From Solilutibacter tolerans (GTDB lineage Bacteria > Pseudomonadota > Gammaproteobacteria > Xanthomonadales > Xanthomonadaceae), in assembly GCF_900155935.1 (NCBI RefSeq), contig NZ_FTLW01000004.1, forward strand, positions 248,001 to 312,000: a DNA stretch of 64,000 bases. The letters are read 5' to 3'. The translations under genes and the position numbers were made by a program. A model generated the notes under the pieces. The model was not told where the DNA came from. It saw nothing but the letters and a program-made list of their open reading frames with translations, and searched no databases. The number at the start of each line of letters is the position of its first letter. Position 1 is the stretch's first letter. Shown here one piece after another: positions 53,156-62,377 of this stretch.

Positions 53156-54252
53156 GCTGCGGCCTCGATCGTCGGCAACTGGCGCGGTGCAACACCTTCG
53201 ACTACCTCGGCGATGGCTTTGATATGCGCAGGTGTGGTGCCACAACATCCACCCAGCACGTTCACCAATCCGGCGCGTGCAAATTCACCCACGACTTCGG
53301 CCATGTCTTCGGGCGTTTCGTCATAACCACCGAAGGCGTTGGGCAGGCCGGCATTGGGATGGGTGCTGATGTAGGTGTCAGCGACCATCGACAAGGCCTC
53401 GACGTGCGGACGCAGATCCTTGGCGCCAAGCGCACAGTTCAGGCCAATCGCCACTGGTTGCACATGGCGCAACGAGTACCAGAAGGCCTCGGCCGTTTGG
53501 CCAGAGAGCGTGCGGCCGGAGGCGTCCGTGATGGTGCCGGAGATCATCACTGGCAGACGTGCGTCGAGGGCATCGAACGCTTCCTCGATCGCGAACAAGG
53601 CGGCCTTGGCATTCAAGGTGTCGAATACGGTTTCGATCATCAGAATGTCGACGCCGCCTTCGATGAGTCCTTCAGTAGCTTCGCGATAGGCATCCTTCAA
53701 TTGGTCGAAGGTGATGGCGCGATAGCCGGGCTGGTTGACGTCAGGCGAGAGCGAGGCAGTGCGGCTAGTCGGCCCCAGCACGCCGACGGCGAAACGCGGT
53801 TTGCCGGGAGATTTGGCTTCGGCAGCGTCGCATGCAGCGCGAGCGAGACGCGCCCCTTCGCGATTCAGTTCGCGCACCAGATGTTGCAGCCGGTAATCGG
53901 CCAGCGAAATCGACGTCGAGTTGAATGTATTGGTTTCGACGAGATCCGCGCCGGCATCGAGGTATTCGGCATGGATGCCTGAAATGATGTCGGGGCGGGT
54001 CAGGGTGAGCAGGTCGTTGTTGCCGCGCTGGTCATGGCCTTCGCAGCCGCAGCCCGGGCCGTGTGCGTGGCCATCGACGGCAAACAATGCGTCGTAACCT
54101 TCGGCAAAACGCTCACCGCGGTAGTCGGCCTCTTCCAGTTCATAACGCTGGATCATCGTGCCCATCGCACCATCGAGCACCAGGATGCGATCGTCCAATG
54201 CGCCGAGCAGGGCTTGGGCGCGAGCTGCGTCATGCCACGCCAGCTTATTCAT
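53152..54252 (-). CDS. metH1: MetH part 1: homocysteine-binding domain of methionine synthase
   Basis: The homocysteine methyltransferase barrel (366 residues) that accepts the methyl group from cobalamin. Zinc ligands are in IGLNCALGA and LGGCCGTTP, and the N-terminus [29 protein letters not shown] matches E. coli MetH. Residues about 51-75 hold an insert rich in His, Gly and Cys (H62, H64, C68, C70, H73) that E. coli MetH lacks between RGERFA and GNNDLL. It overlaps sahR upstream and metH2 downstream, so sahR-metH1-metH2 are co-translated. Confidence 0.95.
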   Translation of the reverse strand: MNKLAWHDAARAQALLGALDDRILVLDGAMGTMIQRYELEEADYRGERFAEGYDALFAVDGHAHGPGCGCEGHDQRGNNDLLTLTRPDIISGIHAEYLDAGADLVETNTFNSTSISLADYRLQHLVRELNREGARLARAACDAAEAKSPGKPRFAVGVLGPTSRTASLSPDVNQPGYRAITFDQLKDAYREATEGLIEGGVDILMIETVFDTLNAKAALFAIEEAFDALDARLPVMISGTITDASGRTLSGQTAEAFWYSLRHVQPVAIGLNCALGAKDLRPHVEALSMVADTYISTHPNAGLPNAFGGYDETPEDMAEVVGEFARAGLVNVLGGCCGTTPAHIKAIAEVVEGVAPRQLPTIEAAA

Positions 54253-55178
54253 TCCTTTACGCCTATCAATGCGACGACTTCGAAATGTGGCGGGCGACGT
54301 TCACGGGTGACGGTGCCTGCATCTTGCAAAGACAGGCCTGCCTTTTCGATGAATCTTTGAAGTTCCTTTTGAGTGAAACCCAGATTGACGTGCCCGAACG
54401 GCTCGACCGCGGATGCATGTGCATGCTTGCCCAGGCTGGAAAGCAGCAAGCGGCCGCCGGGACGAAGTACACGCGCGGCTTCAGCCACCGCTGCGGCAGG
54501 GCGATTGGCATAGGTCAGCGCGTGCATCATCACCACCAAGTCGAAGCTTTCGTCACCGAAGGGCAGGGCATGCATATCGCCTTCGCGCACCTCCACGTTC
54601 GGGTGCATGCGTAGTCGTTCGGTGGCCGCGTTGACCACACGTCGGCTCGCGTCGAGACAAATGTAGCGATCAGAATGCGGGGCAAGCAGTTCAGCGATCA
54701 CACCATCACCGGAGGCAATATCGAGCACGTCACCCGGGTCGAGCAGCGGCAGTGCGCTGCGTGCAAGCGCCTCCCAGGTGCGACCGGGTGAGTAATGGCG
54801 TTCCATATCGCCCGCTACGCTGTCAGCCCAGTTCTGTTCGCGCTCGCGTGCGGACAGTACGTTGGGTAAACGGGCGGCATCCTGGTCGAGCAGCGTGTCG
54901 TTGCTGCCTTCGCGCATGGCCAGCCACAGCGTGCGCTGGGCGGGTTCAAGGCCCTCATCATCGAAACGGTAATACGCGGATACCCCTGAGCGGCGGTCGC
55001 GCACCAGCCCGGCCTCCTTCAGTTTGGCCAGATGCGTAGACACGCGGGGTTGCGCCAGCCCGGTGATCGCGGCAAGTTCAGCCACGGTGAGTTCTTCCCG
55101 CTCAAGCAACGCGAGTAGGCGCACGCGTGTCGCGTCGGCAAAGACCTTCAATTGGGTCGACCAAGCCTCGAGATTCAT
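54249..55178 (-). CDS. sahR: SahR-type ArsR regulator with methyltransferase-like sensor domain
   Basis: A repressor of methionine-cycle genes that senses S-adenosylhomocysteine. The 309-residue protein joins an ArsR winged helix (1-75; [42 protein letters not shown]) to a class I methyltransferase-like domain with SAM/SAH site VLDIASGDG (151-159) and [15 protein letters not shown]. SahR proteins described in Proteobacteria have this architecture and control metH, metE, metF, ahcY and metK. It is the first gene ahead of metH1 and metH2, and a 28-bp palindrome lies two bases before its start codon, in line with autoregulation. A true methyltransferase activity cannot be excluded. Confidence 0.87.
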   Translation of the reverse strand: MNLEAWSTQLKVFADATRVRLLALLEREELTVAELAAITGLAQPRVSTHLAKLKEAGLVRDRRSGVSAYYRFDDEGLEPAQRTLWLAMREGSNDTLLDQDAARLPNVLSAREREQNWADSVAGDMERHYSPGRTWEALARSALPLLDPGDVLDIASGDGVIAELLAPHSDRYICLDASRRVVNAATERLRMHPNVEVREGDMHALPFGDESFDLVVMMHALTYANRPAAAVAEAARVLRPGGRLLLSSLGKHAHASAVEPFGHVNLGFTQKELQRFIEKAGLSLQDAGTVTRERRPPHFEVVALIGVKE

Positions 55179-55180
55179 AT

Positions 55181-55208
55181 TTATCTCTTTATCCGGATTT
55201 AAAGATAA
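55181..55208. promoter_or_regulatory. 28-bp palindrome, predicted SahR operator
   Basis: TTATCTCTTTATCC and GGATTTAAAGATAA are inverted copies (11 of 14 positions) with no spacer. The site covers the predicted start point and the ribosome site of sahR, so binding should block both initiation and clearance. ATCTTTA-like half-sites are usual for SahR and other ArsR proteins. Confidence 0.75.
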
Positions 55209-55236
55209 TTGTCGTTCGCCCGTGCCGCAGGGTCAA
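55208..55236 (-). promoter_or_regulatory. Promoter of sahR-metH1-metH2
   Basis: On the minus strand TTGACC (55236-55231, 5/6) and GACAAT (55213-55208, 4/6) are 17 bp apart. The start point would fall inside the palindrome at 55181-55208. Confidence 0.6.
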
Positions 55237-55303
55237 GCTGCGTAGGCCTACCGAGGCAAGGCGGGCTACAATTCAATCTTTCGTATGACAGCGAGGACGC
55301 GCC

Positions 55304-56452
55304 GTGGATTTCAGCTTCACCGAAGAGCAGTTGATGATTCAGGATGTGGCGCGCCGCATCGCGCAGGAAAAGATCGGCCCCTCGGCCGAAGGCTTCGACA
55401 AGAGCGGCGAATTCCCGCTGGAAAACATCAGGCTGCTGGGTGAGAACGGGCTGATGGGCATCGAGGTGCCGGGCGAATACGGCGGTGCCGACATGGACCC
55501 GATTGCTTATGTTCTGGCGATGGTCGAAATCGCTGCGGCCGACGCGGCCCATAGCACCATCATGTCGGTGAACAACTCGCTGTTCTGCAACGGCATCCTG
55601 ACCCACGGCACCGAAGCGCAAAAGCAGAAATATGTGCGCGCCATCGCGGAAGGCTCTGCCATCGGTGCGTTCGCTTTGACCGAGCCGCAATCCGGTTCTG
55701 ATGCGACGGCCATGCGTTGTCGCGCGGTCAAGCAGGATGACGGCAGCTACAAGATCAATGGCAAGAAGAGCTGGATCACCTCCGGCCCGGTCGCTAAATA
55801 CATCGTGTTGTTCGCCATGACCGATCCCGACAAGGGCGCACGCGGGATCACCGCGTTCCTGATCGACACTGACAAGCCGGGTTTCGGTCGCGGCAAGACC
55901 GAGCCCAAGCTGGGCATTCGTGCTTCGGCCACTTGTGAGATCGAGTTCAACGACTACATCGTCGATGCGGACGATGTGTTGGGCAATGAAGGCGAGGGCT
56001 TCAAGATCGCCATGGGCGTGCTGGATGCGGGCCGCATCGGCATCGCATCGCAATCCATCGGCATCGCACGTGCTGCCTACGAGGCGACGCTCGCCTACGT
56101 GAAGGAGCGCAAGGCTTTCGGCCAGCCGATTGGCGCGTTCCAGATGACCCAGGCCAAGATCGCCGACATGAAGTGCAAGTTGGACGCCTCCTTGTTGCTC
56201 ACGCTGCGCGCTGCTTGGCTCAAGGGCCAGGGCAAGAAGTTCACTACCGAAGCATCCGTGGCCAAGCTGACGGCTTCCGAAGCCTGCATGTGGATCGCCC
56301 ACCAGGCCGTGCAGATCCATGCCGGCATGGGCTATTCAAAGGAAATGCCGGTCGAACGCTATTTCCGCGACGCCAAGATCACCGAAATCTACGAGGGCAC
56401 CAGCGAGATCCAGCGTCTGGTAATTGCCCGCAACGAAACCGGGCTGCGCTAA
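55304..56452 (+). CDS. Acyl-CoA dehydrogenase (short-chain type)
   Basis: A flavin acyl-CoA dehydrogenase of beta-oxidation or branched-chain degradation. The 382-residue protein starts with GTG (VDFSFTEEQLMIQDVARRIA), has ALTEPQSGSDATAMRC and GKKSWITSGPVA for FAD and substrate binding, RKAFGQPIGAFQMTQAKIADM, and the catalytic glutamate E364 in ITEIYEGTSEIQRL. Position of the base and the MGVLDAGRIGIASQSIGIA stretch fit butyryl-CoA-type enzymes. GAGG lies seven bases before the GTG. TACAAT at 55267-55272 may be the -10. Confidence 0.92.
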   Translation: MDFSFTEEQLMIQDVARRIAQEKIGPSAEGFDKSGEFPLENIRLLGENGLMGIEVPGEYGGADMDPIAYVLAMVEIAAADAAHSTIMSVNNSLFCNGILTHGTEAQKQKYVRAIAEGSAIGAFALTEPQSGSDATAMRCRAVKQDDGSYKINGKKSWITSGPVAKYIVLFAMTDPDKGARGITAFLIDTDKPGFGRGKTEPKLGIRASATCEIEFNDYIVDADDVLGNEGEGFKIAMGVLDAGRIGIASQSIGIARAAYEATLAYVKERKAFGQPIGAFQMTQAKIADMKCKLDASLLLTLRAAWLKGQGKKFTTEASVAKLTASEACMWIAHQAVQIHAGMGYSKEMPVERYFRDAKITEIYEGTSEIQRLVIARNETGLR

Positions 56453-56495
56453 GCCCACTTCCCCCACGAAGCGAACGCCCGTAAAGGTCGACCCC

Positions 56496-59400
56496 ATGAC
56501 TTCGAAAAAAACCAATTCGCGCGCGGCTTCTGCCGTGCGTGCCCCTGCGCCTGCTCTCAAACCCGTGCTCGATGCCGTCGGCAAGGAGGCGACAGCACGC
56601 GAGTTCGCAGCTGCGTTGTATGAGCGTCTTTCGCCCGGCGAAATCGCCATGCATTCGCCCAAGCACTGGGCAGCCCTGGCCAAGGACTTTCAGGCATTCA
56701 TGGCGACCCGCAAGCCGGGGCGCGCTTCCATCCGCGTATTCAATCCGGATGCCAAGAAGAACGGCTGGAGCATTGCGCGCAGCGTGCTGCAGATCGTGAA
56801 TGACGACATGCCCTTCCTGGTCGACTCGGTGACGAATGCACTGGTCGAAAAGGGCATTGGCGTACAAGCGTTGATTCACCCGGTGTTGTCGGTAAGTCGC
56901 GACAAGTCCGGAAAGCTGAAAGCGCTGGGCGAGGGCGAAGACGAATCGGTGATGCACATCGAGATCGATCGACTTGATGGCAGCGATGCCAAGGCGCTCG
57001 AAAAAATGCTCTCCAGCGTGCTGGATGACGTGCGTGCCAGCGTCAACGATTGGCCGAAGATGCGCCAGAAAATGGAAGCTGCGGCTGATGCTTTGTTGGA
57101 GCGTCCAGGCCCGGTGCCGATGGCGACATTGGAGGAAGCACGCGAGTTCCTACGCTGGGCAGCCGCTAACCACTTCACTTTCCTTGGTTATCGCGAATAT
57201 CGCGTCGAGAAGCGCGGCCGCGAGGACATGCTGGTGGCGGTGGATGGGTCGGGTCTGGGTCTCTTGCGTGATGAAGACGCCAGCAAGCCGCGTCCACTCA
57301 AGTCGATGGATGCACATCAAGTGCAACAAGCGGGCGTGTTCGACCCGTTGATTCTGTCCAAGACCAATGCGCGCTCCAACGTGCATCGCCGCGGCTACAT
57401 GGACTACATCGGTGTGGTCACGTACGACGATAAGGGGCGTCCGCTTAGCGAGAAGCGTTTCATCGGCTTGTTTACCTCAAGTGCGTATAACCGTCGTCCC
57501 TGGGAGATCCCGGTCGTGCGTGCACGCTTCGAGCGTGTGATGACGGAATCCGGTCTACCCGAAAGCGGTCACAGCGCGAAAGCATTGCGTCATATCCTGG
57601 AAACGCTGCCGCGCGACGAGCTGTTCCAGTCCAGTGATGCCGAACTGCTCGAGCTGGGTAGCGGCGTTTTGGGTTTGCAGGAGCGCGTCGACAACAAGCT
57701 GTTCATTCGACGTGATCGTTACGGCCGTTTCTATTCGGTTCTGGTGTTCGTGCCGCGCGAGCGTTTCAACACCGACATGCGCTTGCGGATCGAGCAGATG
57801 CTCAAAGACGCCCTGTCGGCTGATCACATCGAAAGCCACGTGCTGATGGGTGATTCGCCGTTGGCGCAGCTGCACATGATCGTGCGTCCGCGCAGTGAGT
57901 CCGTAGACGTCGACTTCGACCTGGCCAAACTTGGCGGCGCACTGGCCGAGATCGTGCGCAACTGGCACGACAACCTCAACGACCTCTTGGTGACGCGTCA
58001 TGGCGAGACCGAAGGTTTGTTGTTGGCCAAGCGTTTCGGTCGTGCTTTGAGCTCTTCATACATCGAACAAGCCAGCCCGGAAGCTGCGGCGGATGACGTC
58101 ACTCAACTGGCGGCACTTGTCGATGACAGCAGCGTAGGTATCAGCCTGCGTACGGACCCATCGGCGAGCCATTGCTCGGATTGCATCGAGGTCAAGCTGT
58201 TCCGCCGCGGTGACAGCTTGTCACTCTCCGAAGTGCTGCCCATGCTGGAAAACATGGGGCTGCAAGTCGTCACCGAATACCCCTATAGCATTGAAGCCGA
58301 CGGTCAGGCGTATTCGATCCAAGACTTGGAAGTGCGCCCACCGGAAGGCGTGATTCCTTCCGCGCAGGGCATCGAGTACTTCGTCGAGGCCTTCGGTCGC
58401 GTGTGGCACGGCGACCTGGAAAATGACGGCTTCAATCGCCTTGTACTCGGCGCCGGTTTGCGTTGGAAACAAGTGCAGATGCTGCGCTCATACTGCAAGT
58501 ACCTGATGCAGATCGGTGTGCCGTTCTCGCAGAGCTATGTCGAAGCGACATTCGCCCGTTACCCGTTGTTGGCGCGTTTGCTGGTGGAATATTTCGAAGC
58601 GCGCTTCGACCCCGCCACCGGCAAGGAAAGCAAGGCGCAAGTGGCATCAGGTGCGCAGGCATTTGCCGCACAACTGAGTGCGCTGGCCATGGGGGATGCC
58701 GCGGCCGAAACCGCGCTCAAGCCGGTGGTGGCAGCGCGCAGTGCATCGCGCGAGGCCCAAGGCGATGCCGTGCGCACGGCATTGTTGTCATTACTTGACC
58801 GCGTCAAGAGCCTGGATGAAGACCGCATCCTGCGCAGCTTCATGGGCGTCATCGATGCGACATTGCGCACCAACTATTACATCGATTATCCGGATGGCAA
58901 GCGCAAGGATGGTGGCCCGGCCGACTACCTAAGCTTCAAGCTGGATTGCCACGAAGTGCCCGATCTGCCCAAGCCCAAGCCCTATCGTGAAATTTGGGTA
59001 TGCGGCCCGCGTGTGGAAGGTATCCATTTGCGTTTCGGCCCCGTGGCCCGTGGCGGCTTGCGTTGGTCGGATCGTCGCGAAGACTTCCGCACCGAAGTGC
59101 TGGGCCTTGTGAAGGCGCAGATGGTGAAGAACACCGTGATCGTGCCGGTCGGCTCGAAGGGCGGCTTCTATGCCAAGCAACTTCCCGATCCTTCCGCCGG
59201 TCGAGATGCATGGTTCAACGAAGGTGTGGCCTGCTACAAGCGCTTCATCAATGGCTTGCTCGATATCACCGACAACCTATCGACCAGCGGCAAGATCCTG
59301 CCGCCTGAGGGTGTCGTACGTCATGACGGCGATGACCCGTATCTGGTCGTGGCTGCAGACAAGGGCACGGCGACGTTCTCCGACATCGCCAATGGCATCG

Positions 59401-61451
59401 CGCAAGCGCACGACTTCTGGTTGGATGATGCGTTTGCCTCGGGTGGCTCTGTGGGCTACGACCACAAGGGCATGGGCATCACCGCACGAGGCGCATGGGA
59501 GTCGGTCAAGCGCCACTTCCGCGCACTGGGCCGTGATTGCCAGAAACAGGACTTCACCTGCGTCGGCATCGGCGACATGTCGGGTGACGTGTTCGGTAAC
59601 GGTATGTTGCTTTCGAAGCACATTCGCCTGATTGCGGCCTTCGACCATCGCCACATCTTCATCGATCCGGATCCGGACGCGGCGATCTCGTTCAAGGAGC
59701 GCCAGCGCATGTTCAAGCTGGCGCGCTCGTCCTGGCTTGATTACGACGCCAAGCTGATCAGTAAGGGTGGTGGCGTGTTCTCGCGTGCCGAGAAATCGAT
59801 CAAGTTGAGCAAGGAAATGAAGGTCGCGCTCGGCATCGAAGCGGATGTCGATGCGCTAAGCCCGACTGATTTGATGTCCGCCATCCTGAAATCGCCGGTC
59901 GATTTGCTGTGGAACGGCGGCATCGGTACCTATGTCAAATCAAGTCACCAGAACAACGCCGATGTCGGCGACCGCGCCAACAATGGCCTGCGCGTCAACG
60001 GCAATGAGCTGCGCTGCAAGGTGATAGGCGAGGGCGGCAACCTGGGCCTGACTCAATTGGGTCGTGTCGAGGCTGCGCAGCATGGCGTGTTGCTCAACAC
60101 CGACTTCATCGACAACTCCGCCGGCGTGGACACCTCCGACCATGAGGTGAACATCAAGATCCTGCTCAATGGCGAGGTGCAAAAGGGCAAACTCACACTG
60201 CCTGCGCGTAACAAGCTGTTGGCATCGATGACGAATGAAGTCGCCGACCTGGTGTTGAACGACAACTATCGGCAGAACCAGACCTTGTCGCTGATGGAAC
60301 GCATGACCCAGACCCGACTGGGCTCCAAGATGCACTTCATCCGTTCGCTCGAATCGTTGGGCTTGCTGGATCGTCAGATCGAAGACCTGCCGAGCGATGC
60401 GGAAGTCGCAGAGCGCAAGGCAAAAGGGCTTAGCCTGACGCGTCCGGAACTGTCCGTGCTGCTGTCGTACTCGAAGCTGGTGGCTTATCCGGAGCTGCTG
60501 AAGAGTGACGTGCCTGAAGACCCGTATTTGTCGAAGGAATTGGTCCGCTACTTCCCTCAGCCACTGCAGGAAAAATATGCGAAGGGGATGGAACATCATC
60601 GCTTGAAGCGCGAAATCATCGCGACCGCGGTCACCAATTCCACCATCAACCGCATGGGTGCGACTTTCCTCATGCGCATGCAGGAAGATAGTGGCCGCAG
60701 CATCGGCGACATCGCCAAGGCCTACACCATCACCCGCGAGACGCTGGATGCACGCGAGTTGTGGGGGCAGATCGACGCGTTGGACGGCAAGGTCGAAGAA
60801 GCCACGCAGATCGATGCCTTGCAGGTGATCTGGGAAGTGCAGCGCAGCTTTACCCGCTGGCTGTTGTCGCGTCCGGGCGCCATACCTGGTATTCAGCAGG
60901 CGGTTGATCGTTATCACGATGGCTTCCGCGATATTCGTGCGGGCGAAGGCATCTTGCCGGATTCGCAGCGCCCGGCCTATGAGGCCAGTCGTAAGGAGTG
61001 GCGGGCAAAGGGTGTGCCGGCTGCATTGGCTGACCAGCTGGCTGCGTTGCCGTATCTGGAGCCCAGTCCCAACATCATCGAGCTGGCACGTGAGCGCAAG
61101 CTGCGCTCGATTGAAGTGGCCAAGGTTTACTTCCGCATCGCCGATGCGCTTCGCGAGCCGTGGCTGCGCGAGCAGATCGAGGCACTGAAGGTGGACGGGC
61201 GCTGGCACGCGGTGGCACGCGGCGTGTTGCGTGATGAACTGGCCACCCAGATGCGCAAGCTCACCGAGCAGGCACTCTCAATGCCTGGCAAGGATGCGGA
61301 AGCCAAAGTATCAGCATGGCTTGAGCGTGATGACGCAACATTGCGTTTCACACTTGCGATGCTCAACGAGTTGGCGACGCAGAAGACTTTGGATTACCCG
61401 ACTGTATCGGTGGCGGTCCAGCGTTTGGCGCAATTGGCGAGCCGCGGCTGA
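56496..61451 (+). CDS. gdhB: Large NAD-specific glutamate dehydrogenase
   Basis: A giant NAD-dependent glutamate dehydrogenase (GDH-180 class) that oxidises glutamate to 2-oxoglutarate and ammonia for catabolism. At 1651 residues it fits the class (about 1600). The N-terminal half holds regulatory ACT-like regions (DDMPFLVDSVTNALVEKGI; YPYSIEADGQAYSIQDLEVR); the catalytic region begins near residue 840 (HLRFGPVARGGLRWSDRRED) with VGSKGGFYAKQLP and GIGDMSGDVFGNGMLLS. The ATG at 56496 (MTSKKTNSRAAS) has AAAGG eight bases upstream. Its product feeds the sucAB-lpd route. A strong terminator follows. Confidence 0.95.
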   Translation: MTSKKTNSRAASAVRAPAPALKPVLDAVGKEATAREFAAALYERLSPGEIAMHSPKHWAALAKDFQAFMATRKPGRASIRVFNPDAKKNGWSIARSVLQIVNDDMPFLVDSVTNALVEKGIGVQALIHPVLSVSRDKSGKLKALGEGEDESVMHIEIDRLDGSDAKALEKMLSSVLDDVRASVNDWPKMRQKMEAAADALLERPGPVPMATLEEAREFLRWAAANHFTFLGYREYRVEKRGREDMLVAVDGSGLGLLRDEDASKPRPLKSMDAHQVQQAGVFDPLILSKTNARSNVHRRGYMDYIGVVTYDDKGRPLSEKRFIGLFTSSAYNRRPWEIPVVRARFERVMTESGLPESGHSAKALRHILETLPRDELFQSSDAELLELGSGVLGLQERVDNKLFIRRDRYGRFYSVLVFVPRERFNTDMRLRIEQMLKDALSADHIESHVLMGDSPLAQLHMIVRPRSESVDVDFDLAKLGGALAEIVRNWHDNLNDLLVTRHGETEGLLLAKRFGRALSSSYIEQASPEAAADDVTQLAALVDDSSVGISLRTDPSASHCSDCIEVKLFRRGDSLSLSEVLPMLENMGLQVVTEYPYSIEADGQAYSIQDLEVRPPEGVIPSAQGIEYFVEAFGRVWHGDLENDGFNRLVLGAGLRWKQVQMLRSYCKYLMQIGVPFSQSYVEATFARYPLLARLLVEYFEARFDPATGKESKAQVASGAQAFAAQLSALAMGDAAAETALKPVVAARSASREAQGDAVRTALLSLLDRVKSLDEDRILRSFMGVIDATLRTNYYIDYPDGKRKDGGPADYLSFKLDCHEVPDLPKPKPYREIWVCGPRVEGIHLRFGPVARGGLRWSDRREDFRTEVLGLVKAQMVKNTVIVPVGSKGGFYAKQLPDPSAGRDAWFNEGVACYKRFINGLLDITDNLSTSGKILPPEGVVRHDGDDPYLVVAADKGTATFSDIANGIAQAHDFWLDDAFASGGSVGYDHKGMGITARGAWESVKRHFRALGRDCQKQDFTCVGIGDMSGDVFGNGMLLSKHIRLIAAFDHRHIFIDPDPDAAISFKERQRMFKLARSSWLDYDAKLISKGGGVFSRAEKSIKLSKEMKVALGIEADVDALSPTDLMSAILKSPVDLLWNGGIGTYVKSSHQNNADVGDRANNGLRVNGNELRCKVIGEGGNLGLTQLGRVEAAQHGVLLNTDFIDNSAGVDTSDHEVNIKILLNGEVQKGKLTLPARNKLLASMTNEVADLVLNDNYRQNQTLSLMERMTQTRLGSKMHFIRSLESLGLLDRQIEDLPSDAEVAERKAKGLSLTRPELSVLLSYSKLVAYPELLKSDVPEDPYLSKELVRYFPQPLQEKYAKGMEHHRLKREIIATAVTNSTINRMGATFLMRMQEDSGRSIGDIAKAYTITRETLDARELWGQIDALDGKVEEATQIDALQVIWEVQRSFTRWLLSRPGAIPGIQQAVDRYHDGFRDIRAGEGILPDSQRPAYEASRKEWRAKGVPAALADQLAALPYLEPSPNIIELARERKLRSIEVAKVYFRIADALREPWLREQIEALKVDGRWHAVARGVLRDELATQMRKLTEQALSMPGKDAEAKVSAWLERDDATLRFTLAMLNELATQKTLDYPTVSVAVQRLAQLASRG

Positions 61452-61479
61452 ATTCTGGCTGCAAAGATCGTTTGATCCG

Positions 61480-61507
61480 AATCGGGGCCAGTTGGCCCCG
61501 ATTTTTT
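61480..61507 (+). terminator. Intrinsic terminator of gdhB
   Basis: A perfect 10-bp stem (AATCGGGGCC / GGCCCCGATT) with an AGTT loop runs into a T-tract (ATTTTTTG). It is the clearest rho-independent terminator in the window, 28 bp past the stop. Confidence 0.92.
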
Positions 61508-61555
61508 GTGGCCTAGCTCGCACAGCGATGGCAGGGTTCGCGTTATCCTCGGCAG

Positions 61556-62323
61556 ATGTCCAAGCCCCGCATCGCCTTCCTAGCGAGCCCTGCCGATGAT
61601 GCACAAGCTGCCTTGAGCAGCTTGACGCATGCGCATGGCCAGCACGTGCCTGCTGAAGCGGATGTGCTGGTTGCTTTGGGTGGCGATGGATTCATGCTGC
61701 AAACCCTACATCGGCATGGTGACTTGGCACGTCCGGTGTACGGGATGAAGCTAGGGACTGTCGGTTTCCTGATGAATCAATACCGTGTCGATGGCTTGAT
61801 AGAACGCTTGCGCGCCGCCGAGCCGGCCGTGCTCAAGCCGCTCGAGATGGAAGCGCTCACCGAATCGGGCGCAAAAGTGAACTCACTGGCCTACAACGAG
61901 GTGTCGCTCCTGCGGCAGACCAGACAGGCCGCTCATATCGCCATCGACCTCAGCGGGCAAAATCGTCTGGATGAGCTGATCTGCGATGGAGTCATGGCGG
62001 CGACACCCGCCGGTAGCACGGCCTACAATTTTTCCGCAGGCGGGCCGATCCTGCCATTGGGGTCGAATGTCATGGCGTTGACGCCAATCGCGCCCTTTCG
62101 CCCTAGGCGCTGGCGAGGCGCGGTGTTGAAGGCCGCCACCGAGGTCAAGTTCCGCGTCCTTGATCCATACAAGCGTCCGGTAAGCGCGACTGCCGATTCG
62201 CACGAAGTGCGTGACGTGGTGGAAGTCACCATTCGTGAATCCGGCACACATACGGTGACGTTGTTGTTTGATCCCGAGCACAATTTGGAAGAACGGATAC
62301 TTAGTGAGCAGTTCATTGCTTAG
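61556..62323 (+). CDS. nadK: NAD kinase
   Basis: NadK phosphorylates NAD to NADP. The 255-residue protein has the diphosphate motif [11 protein letters not shown] (G42-G45), the NE motif in AYNEVSLL, the glycine-rich [24 protein letters not shown] and [12 protein letters not shown] near the C-terminus. It is a little shorter than E. coli NadK (292), lacking its N-terminal extension, as in many proteobacteria. It starts about 50 bases after the gdhB terminator. Confidence 0.94.
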   Translation: MSKPRIAFLASPADDAQAALSSLTHAHGQHVPAEADVLVALGGDGFMLQTLHRHGDLARPVYGMKLGTVGFLMNQYRVDGLIERLRAAEPAVLKPLEMEALTESGAKVNSLAYNEVSLLRQTRQAAHIAIDLSGQNRLDELICDGVMAATPAGSTAYNFSAGGPILPLGSNVMALTPIAPFRPRRWRGAVLKAATEVKFRVLDPYKRPVSATADSHEVRDVVEVTIRESGTHTVTLLFDPEHNLEERILSEQFIA

Positions 62324-62377
62324 GGCAGGGATGGATATTCGTTATCCTGTATGACTAGCTGAGGGGAGCATCGGGAT

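Noticed and set aside
50468-54252. Split metH as a frameshifted pseudogene
   Set aside because: The break falls in the inter-domain linker, metH2 has its own ATG overlapping the metH1 stop, and both halves are intact, so it is a true two-gene enzyme.
59940-61208. A 422-codon minus-strand frame opposite the end of gdhB
   Set aside because: It is an antisense shadow of a conserved gene, rich in Arg, Gln and His.
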